Source: Nocardia nova SH22a (GTDB lineage Bacteria > Actinomycetota > Actinomycetes > Mycobacteriales > Mycobacteriaceae). Taken from it: DNA of 64,000 bases. This document shows positions 26,013-36,153 of the stretch, in pieces (position 1 is the first letter of the stretch; each line of letters opens with the position of its first letter). A program made the translations under genes and the position numbers. Location: contig NZ_CP006850.1 of assembly GCF_000523235.1 (NCBI RefSeq), positions 1,054,001 through 1,118,000 on the forward strand, given 5' to 3'. The notes under the pieces are model-generated. The model worked only from the letters and a program-made list of their open reading frames with translations, was not told the DNA's origin and did no database searches.

Positions 26013-29000
26013 TCAGTACGCGTTGAACGGGCGGTGGTCGGTGGCGAAATCGTCGGCCACCGTCGCCGCCAATTCGACCAGGGCCCGCTTGGTGTTCTTG
26101 CCCAGGCGGGCCAGATCGATTTCGGCGCCCTCGGCCAGATGCGGGTCGTAGGGGATCACGTGCACGGCGCGGCAGCGGGCCAGGAAGTACTCCCGCAGAT
26201 GCTGGATCGCCACATTCGGGGAACCCTCGCGCGGCAGGTTGATCACCACCACCGCATTGCGGACGAGGTGATCGTGACCGTGCAGCGACAACCAGTCCAA
26301 GGTCGCGGCCGCACTGCGGGCGCCGTCGATGGCCGAGGACGAGATCAGCACCAGCGAATGCGCCAGATCCAGCACGCCCGCCATCGCCGAATGCATCAGT
26401 CCGGTACCGCAATCGGTGAGGATGATGTTGTAGAACCGCTGCAGCACGCGCAGCACCTGGCGGTACTCGTCCTCGCTGAACGATTCGGAGGCGGCCGGAT
26501 CCCGTTCGCTGGCAAGCACTTCCAGGCGGCTGGTGGCCTGTGAGGTATGCCGCCGCACATCGCCGTAGCTGTTGATCGACTGATCCAGCAGCAGATCGCG
26601 CACCGACGAACGGGTCTGCAGCGGCACTCGCTGCGACAGCGTGCCGAAGTCGGGGTTGGCGTCCACCGCGATGACGCGGTCACCGCGGATCGAGGCGAAG
26701 ATCGAACCGATACCCATGGTGGTGGTCGTCTTACCGACACCACCCTTCAGCGACAGCGTCGCGATCCGGTAGTCACCGCGCACCGGCTGCCGGATGCGCG
26801 CCACCAGTTCCTGCAGCCGTATCTCCTCGGCCGACATCCCGGGATTGATGGCGCCGCCGGACATGTGGTGCACCGCGCGCCGCCAGCCCGATCCCGGCGC
26901 CTTCTTGGCGCGCCGCATCGGCACGTCCTCCAGCGAGGGCCCCGGACCGTTCGGCGGATACTGCTGCCCCTGCTGATACTGCCCGTGCTGCGGACCTTGC
27001 TGATACTGGCCCTGCGGAGGCTGAGCCTGCTGATACTGCTGCTGGGCCTGTGGATTCTGATATTGCTGCTGGTATTGCTCGGCCGAACCCTGCTGCGGTC
27101 CTTGGGCATACGGGTTGGGCTGCGCGTACTGCTGCGGCTGCGAGTACTGGTCGGGCTGGCGCGGGGCGTTGCCCTGCGTATCCGGTCCGGGCGCCTGCGG
27201 CGCCTGAACGCCACCTTGCCACGACGCGTCCGGTCCCGGCGCCGGGTTCGGCGTTGCCTGAGCGCCACCTTGCCACGGCGCTTCGGGCCCTGGCGCCGGG
27301 TTCGGCGATGCTTGAGCGCCGCCCTGCCACGGGGCTTCGGGCCCTGGCGCCTGGCTCGGTGATGCCTGGGCGCCGCCCTGCCACGGCATTTCCGGGGTCG
27401 GAACCGGTGCGGGTGCCGAATACCGATCCCCTTGATAGGGAACGGAATTCGACTCCGGCGCCCGATCGGGCCGCACCGGCTGCGACATCTCCCGGGGAAC
27501 GACGGTCGTCGACTCCACATCGGCGACGGCGGGCATCGGGCCCGAATGTGCCGGGCGGGAAACCGATTCCGGCACCGGAGCATAGGGCGGCCGTACCGGA
27601 GCGTCGGGCCGGGAGGCATCCGGAGATGTGGACGCTTCCGGCCACGCGGGCGCGGAATTGTCCGCCCGCGTCGGCGCCTGTGCGTCCGGCTGCCCGGGTG
27701 TGGAGTAGCCCGCCCGCGACGGCGCGGAGGACTGCTGGTGCGCGGTTGCATCCGGCCGAGCGGATGTGGAGTTGTCTGCGCGCATCGCTGCGGAGGCTTG
27801 CGATTGCGCGCCCGTATCCGGCTGCGCGGGCACGAAACTGCCCGCCTGAGTCGGTGCCGAGGTATGCGGCTGTCCGGATGAGTCCGGCTGTGCAAGTGCG
27901 GAATTGCTCGCGTGCGACGGAGCGGAGGCATGCGGCTGTGCGGGGGCGGAGGTGTCCGTCCATGCCGGTGCGGAATTGTTCGCGTCGCCCGGTGCGGGCG
28001 CTGAACTGCCGGTCTGCGCGGGTGCGGAAGGGTCGCGCTGGGCGGTGGCGTCCGCGATGTCCTGGGCGGCGGCACTCGCGATATCGGCGGAGAACGCCCC
28101 GGCGGACATCGGGCCGGAGTTGCCGGTCAGCCAGTTCGGGGGGTCCTGCGCATCGGCGGCGGACTCCGCCGGTGCGGTCGCGCTCGAAACAGGCTCGTGC
28201 GCAGCCTGATCGGTCGGCGACTCTCGTCGCGCCGCGCTGTCCGCGGAGGCATCGGTGCCCGGTACGAATCGCGGATCCACCGCCTCCGGTTGTGAAACCG
28301 GCTGCGCGGCAGCGGCGTCCGTGCCGAACTGCGGTGGGACTCCGAGGCGTGGCGGTGCGGATCGCTGCGGCGGGGCGGCCTGCGACCAGTCGGGCAGGGG
28401 TGGCGGTGTCGGCGCCGGTTGCCGAGGCGGGGTGGGCGCGGACTGCCGAGGGGACGGAGGCGACGGCGGCAGATCCGGTCGCCGCGTCACCCGCATGGTC
28501 ATCTCGTCGCTTCCACCGTCGGGCTGTGGCGGGGCGGGAGGAATCGGCGGCCGGGAGGCGGACTGCGGCGGTGCGGGTGGTACGCGCTCACCCGGTCGCG
28601 TCGGCACGGGACCGGTGGCGGGAGCCGGTGGGGGAGTGTGCGGCGGCTGCGCTGTGAACGGCGGCTGGGGCGCGGGCTGGTCCTGCGGCTGCGCGAACTG
28701 CTGCGGCGCCGGGCGGTACTCGGCGGCCGGAGCGTCCTGAACATACGGTGCGGGCGACTCGGGTTGCTGCCATCCCGGACCGCCGTTGCGCGGTGCGGGC
28801 GGTTCGTCGCGCGGCACCGCCGATTCCGGCGGTCCCCACGACGAAGCGGACTCGGCAGGCGGCGAAGCGTCTTCGGACTTGTCCTTGCGCCGGGACTTCC
28901 GCTTCTTCTTCTCGGGTTCCGCGCGATCGTCGGACTTGCGCGAGAACCGCCGTCGCGGACCGCTGTCCTCGGGGATGAATTCCTCGTGCGGCAGATTCTG

Positions 29001-29087
29001 GACCGGTGCCTCGTAGCCGGTGGTGGTGACCTCGCTCTCCGACAGCCATGGAGGCAGCATGGGGAGATCGTTGTTGTTACGGCTCAC
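26013..29087 (-). CDS. EspI-like MinD/ParA-type ATPase with long disordered N-terminus
   Basis: The 1024-residue protein starts at a GTG. A basic cluster (EKKKRKSRRKDK) lies near residue 60. Residues 75-730 are Pro/Gln/Ala/Ser-rich and disordered, with four 54-base tandem repeats and a QYQQ-rich stretch. The last 290 residues are a MinD/ParA-type ATPase with the deviant Walker A LKGGVGKTT (Lys 781 and Lys 786), the VIAVDANPDFGTL switch and IILTDCGTG. EspI of mycobacterial ESX-1 has the same plan and down-regulates secretion when ATP falls. It lies at the end of the ESX locus on the opposite strand. A plain ParA-like role is less likely because there is no ParB partner. Confidence 0.75.
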   Translation of the reverse strand: MSRNNNDLPMLPPWLSESEVTTTGYEAPVQNLPHEEFIPEDSGPRRRFSRKSDDRAEPEKKKRKSRRKDKSEDASPPAESASSWGPPESAVPRDEPPAPRNGGPGWQQPESPAPYVQDAPAAEYRPAPQQFAQPQDQPAPQPPFTAQPPHTPPPAPATGPVPTRPGERVPPAPPQSASRPPIPPAPPQPDGGSDEMTMRVTRRPDLPPSPPSPRQSAPTPPRQPAPTPPPLPDWSQAAPPQRSAPPRLGVPPQFGTDAAAAQPVSQPEAVDPRFVPGTDASADSAARRESPTDQAAHEPVSSATAPAESAADAQDPPNWLTGNSGPMSAGAFSADIASAAAQDIADATAQRDPSAPAQTGSSAPAPGDANNSAPAWTDTSAPAQPHASAPSHASNSALAQPDSSGQPHTSAPTQAGSFVPAQPDTGAQSQASAAMRADNSTSARPDATAHQQSSAPSRAGYSTPGQPDAQAPTRADNSAPAWPEASTSPDASRPDAPVRPPYAPVPESVSRPAHSGPMPAVADVESTTVVPREMSQPVRPDRAPESNSVPYQGDRYSAPAPVPTPEMPWQGGAQASPSQAPGPEAPWQGGAQASPNPAPGPEAPWQGGAQATPNPAPGPDASWQGGVQAPQAPGPDTQGNAPRQPDQYSQPQQYAQPNPYAQGPQQGSAEQYQQQYQNPQAQQQYQQAQPPQGQYQQGPQHGQYQQGQQYPPNGPGPSLEDVPMRRAKKAPGSGWRRAVHHMSGGAINPGMSAEEIRLQELVARIRQPVRGDYRIATLSLKGGVGKTTTTMGIGSIFASIRGDRVIAVDANPDFGTLSQRVPLQTRSSVRDLLLDQSINSYGDVRRHTSQATSRLEVLASERDPAASESFSEDEYRQVLRVLQRFYNIILTDCGTGLMHSAMAGVLDLAHSLVLISSSAIDGARSAAATLDWLSLHGHDHLVRNAVVVINLPREGSPNVAIQHLREYFLARCRAVHVIPYDPHLAEGAEIDLARLGKNTKRALVELAATVADDFATDHRPFNAY
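27205..27420 (-). repeat. Four 54-base tandem repeats inside the EspI-like gene
   Basis: The core cc(c/t)tgccac recurs at 27214, 27268, 27322 and 27376, an exact period of 54 bases (18 codons). The encoded unit is close to APGPEAPWQGGAQASPNP. The in-frame period allows copy number to change without frameshift. Confidence 0.8.
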
Positions 29088-29359
29088 GGCAGCGCCTCGC
29101 CGACGCTTGTGATCGGAGCCTTGCCGAGGCTGGTGAACGGGTTCGAGGGCGCTGCGTCCACATTTCGCTCGCTGCGCACGCTCACGGGCGTCCCCCTGGG
29201 ATCTGCGTTACCGATTTTCTGGACAGCCGGTAGTTTACGCGAGGGCCATCGACCGCGACGGGCGTCCTACCCTCCGCCGAGAAAACGGTCGACCGATATA
29301 TCGCGGACCGCCCGGAGGCCGTGGTTGCCCTCAGGTTGCGAGGTCGGGAGCGTATCGAG

Positions 29360-30715
29360 ATGGCAGTCACCGCGGACGACGGAACCCGGCCCGCCCGGCT
29401 GGACGAACTGCCGATCCGGCCGGTGCACCGCAAACTCGTGGCGCTGGTCGGCATGGGTCTGTTCTTCGATCTGTACGAGTTGTTCCTCGCCGGGACGATC
29501 ACCGGCGTCCTGAAACAACAACTGGACCTGTCGACCTATCAACTGAGCGGAATCCTCGCCTCGGCCTTCGTCGGCCAGTTCCTCGGCGCGCTGGTCATCG
29601 GCCGCCTGTCGGATGTCTTCGGCCGCCGCCGGATGTTCATGATCAATATCGGGATGTACGCGGGCTTCACCCTGCTGGGCGCGTTCAGCCCGAACGTCTG
29701 GTTCCTGATGGCGACGCGGGTACTGGCGGGACTCGGCATCGGCGCGGAGATGACCGTCTCCGACACCTATCTGTCCGAGACGATGCCGCCGCAGGTCCGC
29801 GGCCGGATGATCGCCATCGCCTACACCATCGGTTTCTGCGCGGTCCCGACCGTGGGATTCCTGGCCCGCTGGCTGGTCCCGCTGGAGCCGTTCGGCGTCG
29901 ACGGCTGGCGCTGGCTGTTCGTCTTCGGCGGACTCGGCGCGGCGCTGGTCTTCGTCGCCCGCCGCCACATGCCGGAATCGCCACAGTGGGAAGCGCGGCA
30001 TCGCGAGACCACCGGCACATCGAACGCCGAGGCCGGCGACGTGCCCGCGGACCAGGCAGCCGGTCGGGTGGTCGCGGACCCCGCTGCGGTGACCGCCGCG
30101 AATGCGACGGCCAAGGTTCCCTTCCGCGAGATCCTGCGCGGCCCCAATCGTGGCCGTACCCTGCTGTTCTCCGCGGTGATGATCCTGCAGGTCTTCGGCT
30201 ACTACGGCTTCGGCACGCTCGCGGTGCTGGTGCTGCAGCACAAGGGCTTCACGGTGGTGAACTCGCTGGGCTATCTCACCATCACCTATCTGGGCTATCC
30301 GATCGGCTCGATGCTGTCGATCCCGCTGATCGAGCGGATCGAACGCAAATACCTGGTCCTCGTCTCGGCGAGCCTGATGGCGGTCTTCGGCCTGATCTTC
30401 GGATTCGCGACCACCGTGCCGCTGATCCTGCTGTCCGGCGGCCTGTTCACCCTGGCCAGCAACGTCTTCTCCAACGCGTTGCACACCTACCTGCCGGAAT
30501 CGTTCCCCACGACAGTGCGCGGCACGGCCTCCGGAACCACCTACTCCTTGTCGAAACTCAGCACCGCGATCCAGCCGTTCCTGCTGCTGCCACTGCTGGA
30601 CAACCACGGTCCTGGCACGGTGTTCACGGTGATCACCATCGCGCTGGTGGTGATGGTCGGATTGATCGCGGTGTGGGGACCGCTGACCGGGCGTGGTCCG
30701 CTCGCGGCTCGATGA
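29360..30715 (+). CDS. MFS transporter, metabolite:H+ symporter type
   Basis: I start at the ATG at 29360, which has cgggag about 8 bases upstream; the frame opens 13 codons earlier. The protein is about 451 residues with twelve hydrophobic segments. The MFS motif between segments 2 and 3 reads GRLSDVFGRRRMF, and a PESPQWE segment follows segment 6, as in the sugar and aromatic acid/metabolite symporter branches. It probably imports an organic acid or sugar; the substrate cannot be read. It lies between the EspI-like gene and the ribosomal operon, divergent from EspI across about 270 bases. Confidence 0.8.
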   Translation: MAVTADDGTRPARLDELPIRPVHRKLVALVGMGLFFDLYELFLAGTITGVLKQQLDLSTYQLSGILASAFVGQFLGALVIGRLSDVFGRRRMFMINIGMYAGFTLLGAFSPNVWFLMATRVLAGLGIGAEMTVSDTYLSETMPPQVRGRMIAIAYTIGFCAVPTVGFLARWLVPLEPFGVDGWRWLFVFGGLGAALVFVARRHMPESPQWEARHRETTGTSNAEAGDVPADQAAGRVVADPAAVTAANATAKVPFREILRGPNRGRTLLFSAVMILQVFGYYGFGTLAVLVLQHKGFTVVNSLGYLTITYLGYPIGSMLSIPLIERIERKYLVLVSASLMAVFGLIFGFATTVPLILLSGGLFTLASNVFSNALHTYLPESFPTTVRGTASGTTYSLSKLSTAIQPFLLLPLLDNHGPGTVFTVITIALVVMVGLIAVWGPLTGRGPLAAR

Positions 30716-31007
30716 GTGGCGAAGAGGCGGCCGGAGGTGCGATCCGGGGAGCGGCGGCGCGGCATGGTAAGCCCGTCGGAACCGGGCTGCAAGGGGTGCA
30801 TTTGGCCGGAACAAAGCACGCGGGTAAGCTTGGTCGGCGGTGCACCTACCCGACGTCTGTTCGTGTCCATGTGACAAGCATGGTCCGCATGCGACTCACG
30901 TCGAGTATGGCACCGAGTCGACTGGAGTGCACCGGTAACTGCAGTGACAAGCTGGCCGAAGAGTTGAGACCACACCGGGTTTCAACGTAAGCGGGATCGC
31001 GGAGGAT
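30716..31007 (+). promoter_or_regulatory. Leader region of the alpha ribosomal operon
   Basis: No credible coding frame is present in this 292-base gap. A short GC-rich stem (agcccg/cgggct, 30770-30775 and 30783-30788) could end the MFS transcript. The promoter of infA should lie in the second half, but I cannot fix the boxes. The RBS of infA is gcggagga, about 5 bases before its ATG. Confidence 0.4.
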
Positions 31008-31229
31008 ATGGCGAAGAAAGACGGGGCCATCGAGGTCGAGGGTCGAGTTATCGAGCCGCTGCCCAATGCGATGTTCCGCATCGAGCTGGAGAACGGTCAC
31101 AAGGTTCTCGCGCACATCAGCGGCAAGATGCGTCAGCACTACATTCGCATCCTGCCCGAGGACCGTGTGGTCGTGGAGCTGTCGCCCTACGACCTCTCGC
31201 GCGGTCGCATCGTCTACCGCTACAAGTGA
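31008..31229 (+). CDS. infA: Translation initiation factor IF-1
   Basis: The 73-residue protein is a single S1/OB-fold domain. It starts [20 protein letters not shown], with the [22 protein letters not shown] ending of the family. It binds the 30S A site during initiation together with IF-2 and IF-3. It is the first gene of the infA-rpmJ-rpsM-rpsK-rpsD-rpoA-rplQ cluster, in the usual actinobacterial order. A hairpin follows its stop. Confidence 0.97.
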   Translation: MAKKDGAIEVEGRVIEPLPNAMFRIELENGHKVLAHISGKMRQHYIRILPEDRVVVELSPYDLSRGRIVYRYK

Positions 31230-31233
31230 GTTT

Positions 31234-31252
31234 TCCGGGGCATGTCCCCGGA
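31234..31252 (+). terminator. Hairpin after infA (attenuator or terminator)
   Basis: A stem of 7 pairs (tccgggg/ccccgga) with a 5-base loop lies 5 bases after the infA stop, preceded but not followed by a T run. It may attenuate transcription before rpmJ. Confidence 0.4.
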
Positions 31253-31328
31253 GGGGAGTTCGGAGGCCTCGGCGTCCGGGCTCCGGTGGGGTTTCGGGGC
31301 TGCGACCTCGGGATCTGCGATAAAAGAC

Positions 31329-31352
31329 TTCCCCGGTCATATGACTGGGGAA
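31329..31352. promoter_or_regulatory. 24-base palindrome in the infA-rpmJ spacer
   Basis: Halves ttccccggtcat (31329-31340) and atgactggggaa (31341-31352) are complementary except for one G-T pair. A further stem, gttcacg/cgtgaac, follows at 31360-31366 and 31374-31380, just before the rpmJ start at 31401. It could be a protein-binding site or an RNA hairpin in the leader. Confidence 0.4.
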
Positions 31353-31400
31353 CACCTGTGTTCACGCCCTGTGCGTGAACCACAACCAGATTGGACGGAC

Positions 31401-31514
31401 GTGAAGGTTCAGCCGAGCGTCAAGAAGATCTGCGAGAAGTGCAAGGTGATCCGCCGTAACGGCCGGGTCATGGTGATCTGCGACAACCTGCGTCACAAGC
31501 AGCGTCAGGGCTGA
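31401..31514 (+). CDS. rpmJ: 50S ribosomal protein L36, zinc-binding form
   Basis: The 37-residue protein starts at a GTG and is too short for many gene finders. It has the zinc ligands Cys 11, Cys 14, Cys 27 and His 32 (KICEKCK...[13 protein letters not shown]), so it is the zinc-containing C+ form. Actinobacteria often also carry a zinc-free paralogue elsewhere in the genome. It belongs to the large ribosomal subunit. Confidence 0.96.
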   Translation: MKVQPSVKKICEKCKVIRRNGRVMVICDNLRHKQRQG

Positions 31515-31739
31515 TTCCTGGGCTGTGCCCCGACGCAGGGGTTCACCAAGCCAAGCACCGAACGCAGTTCGGATTGGCACATCAAAAGAAGACCTCCCAG
31601 CGCCAGTCGCCCGTCGGCGAGCCCGCGATTCGCAAGAACCGCAGGCGGACGAGTGACCTACCCCCGGAACGGAGGCCGGGGCCCCATTCGAGGGGACGGA
31701 CAGGGAGCAGACCTCCGCAACAGTTAAGGAAGCTGCCAC

Positions 31740-32111
31740 ATGGCACGTCTGATGGGCGTCGACCTCCCGCGCGAGAAGCGCATGGAGATCGCACTGACCT
31801 ACATCTTCGGGATCGGGCGCACCCGTGCCCACGAGATCCTCGCCGCCACCGGCGTCAACCCGGACCTGCGGTCGAAGGACCTCACCGACGACGACGTCAC
31901 CCGGTTGCGCGATTACATCGAGGCGTCGGAGTTCAAGGTCGAAGGTGACCTGCGCCGCGAGGTGCAGGCCGACATCCGCCGCAAGATCGAGATCGGCTGC
32001 TACCAGGGCATCCGCCATCGCCGCCACCTGCCGGTGCGCGGACAGCGGACCAAGACCAATGCGCGCACGCGCAAGGGTCCGAAGAAGACCGTCGCCGGCA
32101 AGAAGAAGTAG
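31740..32111 (+). CDS. rpsM: 30S ribosomal protein S13
   Basis: The 123-residue protein begins [21 protein letters not shown], contains the [11 protein letters not shown] helix-hairpin-helix and ends in the basic tail [21 protein letters not shown]. It is in the head of the small subunit and contacts the P-site tRNA. The ATG follows ttaaggaagc. It lies 225 bases after rpmJ and 10 bases before rpsK. Confidence 0.97.
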   Translation: MARLMGVDLPREKRMEIALTYIFGIGRTRAHEILAATGVNPDLRSKDLTDDDVTRLRDYIEASEFKVEGDLRREVQADIRRKIEIGCYQGIRHRRHLPVRGQRTKTNARTRKGPKKTVAGKKK

Positions 32112-32121
32112 GGATAGCTGA

Positions 32122-32535
32122 ATGCCTCCTAAGAGTCGGGCCTCGGGCCCCAAGAAGTCCCAGAAGGCGCGTCGCAGGGACAAGAAGAACGTCCCCCACG
32201 GCCACGCGCACATCAAGTCCACGTTCAACAACACGATCGTCTCGATCACCGACCCCGAGGGCAACGTGATCTCGTGGGCGTCGTCGGGCCACGTCGGCTT
32301 CAAGGGCTCGCGTAAGTCGACCCCGTTCGCCGCGCAGCTCGCCGCCGAGAACGCCGCCCGCAAGGCGCAGGAGAACGGCGTCAAGAAGGTCGACGTGTTC
32401 GTCAAGGGTCCGGGTTCGGGCCGTGAGACCGCGATCCGCTCGCTGCAGGCCGCCGGCCTCGAGGTGGGCACGATCTCCGACGTCACCCCGCAGCCGCACA
32501 ACGGCTGCCGTCCGCCCAAGCGGCGTCGCGTCTAG
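32122..32535 (+). CDS. rpsK: 30S ribosomal protein S11
   Basis: The 137-residue protein has the family core [20 protein letters not shown] and the conserved end [18 protein letters not shown]. It is part of the small-subunit platform near the E site. The start lies 10 bases after rpsM, and rpsD follows 21 bases downstream. Confidence 0.97.
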   Translation: MPPKSRASGPKKSQKARRRDKKNVPHGHAHIKSTFNNTIVSITDPEGNVISWASSGHVGFKGSRKSTPFAAQLAAENAARKAQENGVKKVDVFVKGPGSGRETAIRSLQAAGLEVGTISDVTPQPHNGCRPPKRRRV

Positions 32536-32556
32536 CGGGAAAGGATTTAGCGAAAA

Positions 32557-33162
32557 ATGGCTCGTTATACAGGCCCCATCACCCGCAAGTCGCGTCGTCT
32601 GCGTGTCGACCTCGTCGGAGGCGACCAGGCGTTCGAGCGTCGTCCCTACCCGCCCGGCCAGCACGGCCGCGCGCGGATCAAGGAGAGCGAGTACCTGCTC
32701 CAGCTGCAGGAGAAGCAGAAGGCCCGCTTCACCTACGGCATCATGGAGAAGCAGTTCAGCCGGTACTACAAGGAAGCCAACCGGCAGAAGGGCAAGACCG
32801 GCGACAACCTGCTGCGTCTGCTCGAGACCCGGCTGGACAACGTCGTGTACCGCGCCGGTCTGGCCCGCACCCGCCGCCAGGCGCGTCAGCTGGTCTCGCA
32901 CGGTCACTTCACCGTGAACAACCGCAAGGTCAACGTTCCCAGCTTCCAGGTCTCCCAGTACGACATCATCGATGTCAAGGAGAAGTCGCTGCCGACACTG
33001 CCGTTCCAGGTCGCTCGCGAGACCACCGGCGACCGCCCGATCCCGGGCTGGCTGCAGGTCGTTCCGAACCGGCTGCGGATCCTGGTCCACCAGCTCCCGG
33101 AACGCGCGCAGATCGATGTGCCGCTGAACGAACAGCTCATCGTCGAGTACTACTCGAAGTAA
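32557..33162 (+). CDS. rpsD: 30S ribosomal protein S4, zinc-free form
   Basis: The 201-residue protein begins ARYTGPITRKSRRLRVDLVG, has the S4 RNA-binding domain near 93-155 and ends RAQIDVPLNEQLIVEYYSK. It has no N-terminal cysteine cluster, so it is the zinc-free C- form, as in mycobacteria. It initiates 30S assembly by binding 16S rRNA. In E. coli S4 also represses this operon by binding its mRNA; no such site was assigned here. A hairpin lies downstream before rpoA. Confidence 0.97.
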   Translation: MARYTGPITRKSRRLRVDLVGGDQAFERRPYPPGQHGRARIKESEYLLQLQEKQKARFTYGIMEKQFSRYYKEANRQKGKTGDNLLRLLETRLDNVVYRAGLARTRRQARQLVSHGHFTVNNRKVNVPSFQVSQYDIIDVKEKSLPTLPFQVARETTGDRPIPGWLQVVPNRLRILVHQLPERAQIDVPLNEQLIVEYYSK

Positions 33163-33179
33163 GCCGTTCGTGCTGCTGG

Positions 33180-33208
33180 TGGGTGAGCACCCGAAACGTG
33201 TTCACCCA
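33180..33208 (+). other. RNA hairpin between rpsD and rpoA
   Basis: An 11-base stem with one G-T pair (tgggtgagcac with gtgttcaccca) and a 7-base loop, ccgaaac. It lies 17 bases after rpsD and 53 bases before rpoA. There is no T run, so it may be a processing or attenuation element rather than a terminator. Confidence 0.45.
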
Positions 33209-33234
33209 CACCCCAGTTCGTGGGCGTCAAATAG

Positions 33235-34320
<1,086 letters not shown>

Positions 34321-34364
34321 GCCGGAGGGGTAGCAGCCCCGGCCTTCCCAAAGGAGAACAACCA

Positions 34365-34874
34365 ATGCCCAAGCCCAAGAAGGGTGCTCGCTTCGGCGGG
34401 TCGGCGTCGCACCAGAAGGCGATCTTCGCCAATCTGGCCACGGCGCTCTTCGAGCACGGTCGGATCACGACCACCGAGGCCAAGGCCAAGGCGCTGCGCC
34501 CCTACGCCGAGAAGCTGGTCACCAAGGCCAAGGCCGGTACGCTGGCCGACCGCCGCGAGGTGCTCAAGGTCATCCGCAACAAGGATGTCCTGCACGAGCT
34601 CTTCGCCAACATCGGCCCGTCGTTCGAGGGTCGTGATGGCGGGTACACCCGCATCATCAAGACCGTCCCCCGCAAGGGTGACAACGCGCCGATGGCGATC
34701 ATCGAGCTGGTCCGGGAGAAGACCGTGACCAACGAGGCCGATCGCGCTCGCCGGGTCGCCGCCCAGCAGGCCAAGACCGAGGCCAAGACCGAAGAGGCCA
34801 CCGAGGCTGCCGAGGCGAAGGCCGACGAGGCCGAGGAGTCCGCCGAGGCTCCCGCCGAAGACAAGGCGGAATGA
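34365..34874 (+). CDS. rplQ: 50S ribosomal protein L17 with acidic tail
   Basis: The 169-residue protein has the L17 core in residues 1-120 ([24 protein letters not shown], then [22 protein letters not shown]). A tail of about 45 residues rich in Ala and Glu ([20 protein letters not shown]) follows, longer than the E. coli protein and typical of actinobacteria. L17 lies near the exit of the large-subunit tunnel. The RBS aaaggag is clear. A hairpin after the gene probably ends most ribosomal transcripts. Confidence 0.97.
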   Translation: MPKPKKGARFGGSASHQKAIFANLATALFEHGRITTTEAKAKALRPYAEKLVTKAKAGTLADRREVLKVIRNKDVLHELFANIGPSFEGRDGGYTRIIKTVPRKGDNAPMAIIELVREKTVTNEADRARRVAAQQAKTEAKTEEATEAAEAKADEAEESAEAPAEDKAE

Positions 34875-34928
34875 GCTGATCCCCGCCGTGTGCGGGGACA
34901 TCTCGATCTGCTTCGGGAATTCGTGAGA

Positions 34929-34960
34929 GAGCCCGCCGTCCCCTCCGGGTCGGCGGGCTC
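34929..34960 (+). terminator. Hairpin after rplQ
   Basis: Arms gagcccgccg and cggcgggctc (34929-34938, 34951-34960) with a 12-base loop, followed by gtctcat rather than a T run. It lies between rplQ and truA. Confidence 0.65.
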
Positions 34961-34985
34961 GTCTCATATTAGCCAGGAGATTGCT

Positions 34986-35966
34986 GTGAGCGTTGCTGAT
35001 CCGGAGGCAACCTCGGTTGCGGTTCGGGTGCGGCTCGATATCGCCTACGACGGCACCGACTTCACCGGCTGGGCCCGCCAGCCCGGTCTGCGCACGGTGC
35101 AGGGCGTCCTCGAGGAGTCGCTGAGCAAGGTTCTGCGCGAGCCGATTCAGCTCACGGTGGCCGGTCGCACCGACGCCGGTGTGCACGCCGAGGGGCAGGT
35201 CGCCCACTTCGACACCGCCGCCGAACCCGATTACGGCAAACTTCTGCACCGGTTGGCGCGCTTCCTGCCGAAGGATGTGCGGGTCACCGGAATACGCACG
35301 GCCCCACCGGAATTCGACGCCCGCTTCTCCGCGGTCCGCCGCCACTACGCCTACCGTCTGACCACCGCCCCCTACGGCGCACCGCCCCTGCTGGCGCGCA
35401 GTGTGGTCCCCTGCCGTCCCGGCGTCGACCTCGACGCCATGCGCGCGGCGTCCCGAAAGCTGTTGGGTCTCCACGATTTCGCCGCCTTCTGCCGTAGGCG
35501 CGAGGGCGCGACCACCGTGCGCGAACTCCAGCGCTTCGATTGGGTCGCCACCCCGATCGACACCCCCGGCGTCCCGCTGATCGGCGGTCCCGTCGGCGAC
35601 TCATCGCTCGTCCCCGCCGCGGCCGGGGTCGATACCGCCCGCGGAGTGCCGGTCGCCACGGATCGTCCCCGGACCGAATCCGCCTACATGCTCACCGCCT
35701 ACGTGAGTGCCGACGCCTTCTGCTGGTCCATGGTCCGCAGCCTGGTCGGCGCGATCCTGGCCGTGGGGGAGGGGCGCCGCACCCCCGATTGGGTGGAATC
35801 CCTACTCTCCCAACGCGAACGCTCCAGCGCGGTCACCGTGGCCCCCGCCCACGGCCTCAGTCTGATCGCCGTCGACTACCCCGCCGACGCGGACCTGGCC
35901 GCCCGGAATGCGGAGACCCGCGAACTGCGCACGATCCCGGACCCGCAAGGCTGCTGCGGAGACTGA
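34986..35966 (+). CDS. truA: tRNA pseudouridine(38-40) synthase TruA with an insertion
   Basis: I start at the GTG at 34986, with ccaggaga about 5 bases upstream; the longer frame runs through the terminator. The 326-residue enzyme makes pseudouridine at positions 38-40 of tRNA anticodon arms. The catalytic Asp is 63 in GRTDAGVHA. The family end [21 protein letters not shown] is present. A stretch of about 45 residues rich in Pro, Gly, Val and Ala (about 188-232) interrupts the region between RFDWVAT and [10 protein letters not shown], which are nearly adjacent in the mycobacterial enzyme. The rest looks intact, so the enzyme should be active. Confidence 0.93.
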   Translation: MSVADPEATSVAVRVRLDIAYDGTDFTGWARQPGLRTVQGVLEESLSKVLREPIQLTVAGRTDAGVHAEGQVAHFDTAAEPDYGKLLHRLARFLPKDVRVTGIRTAPPEFDARFSAVRRHYAYRLTTAPYGAPPLLARSVVPCRPGVDLDAMRAASRKLLGLHDFAAFCRRREGATTVRELQRFDWVATPIDTPGVPLIGGPVGDSSLVPAAAGVDTARGVPVATDRPRTESAYMLTAYVSADAFCWSMVRSLVGAILAVGEGRRTPDWVESLLSQRERSSAVTVAPAHGLSLIAVDYPADADLAARNAETRELRTIPDPQGCCGD

Positions 35967-36153
35967 CCTCGGCCTGCGAGACGCCCTGCAATCCACTCGG
36001 CGGTACTTCTCGAACATGCGGAACGGTTGCGCTGAGTGTGCTCGAGCCGTATCGGGTCGACAACGGAGAAGCTGTGGCGGCCGCCCTGTAGGCGCACTCG
36101 GTGCGGCGGCGTGGTCCGGAATAGTCGGCGACAGCGTGGGGTTCGCATCGGAT

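Noticed and set aside
29286..29303. Adjacent palindromes cggtcgaccg and cgatatatcg upstream of the MFS gene
   Set aside because: Ten-base palindromes occur by chance at this length and no regulator gene is next to them; not strong enough to call an operator.
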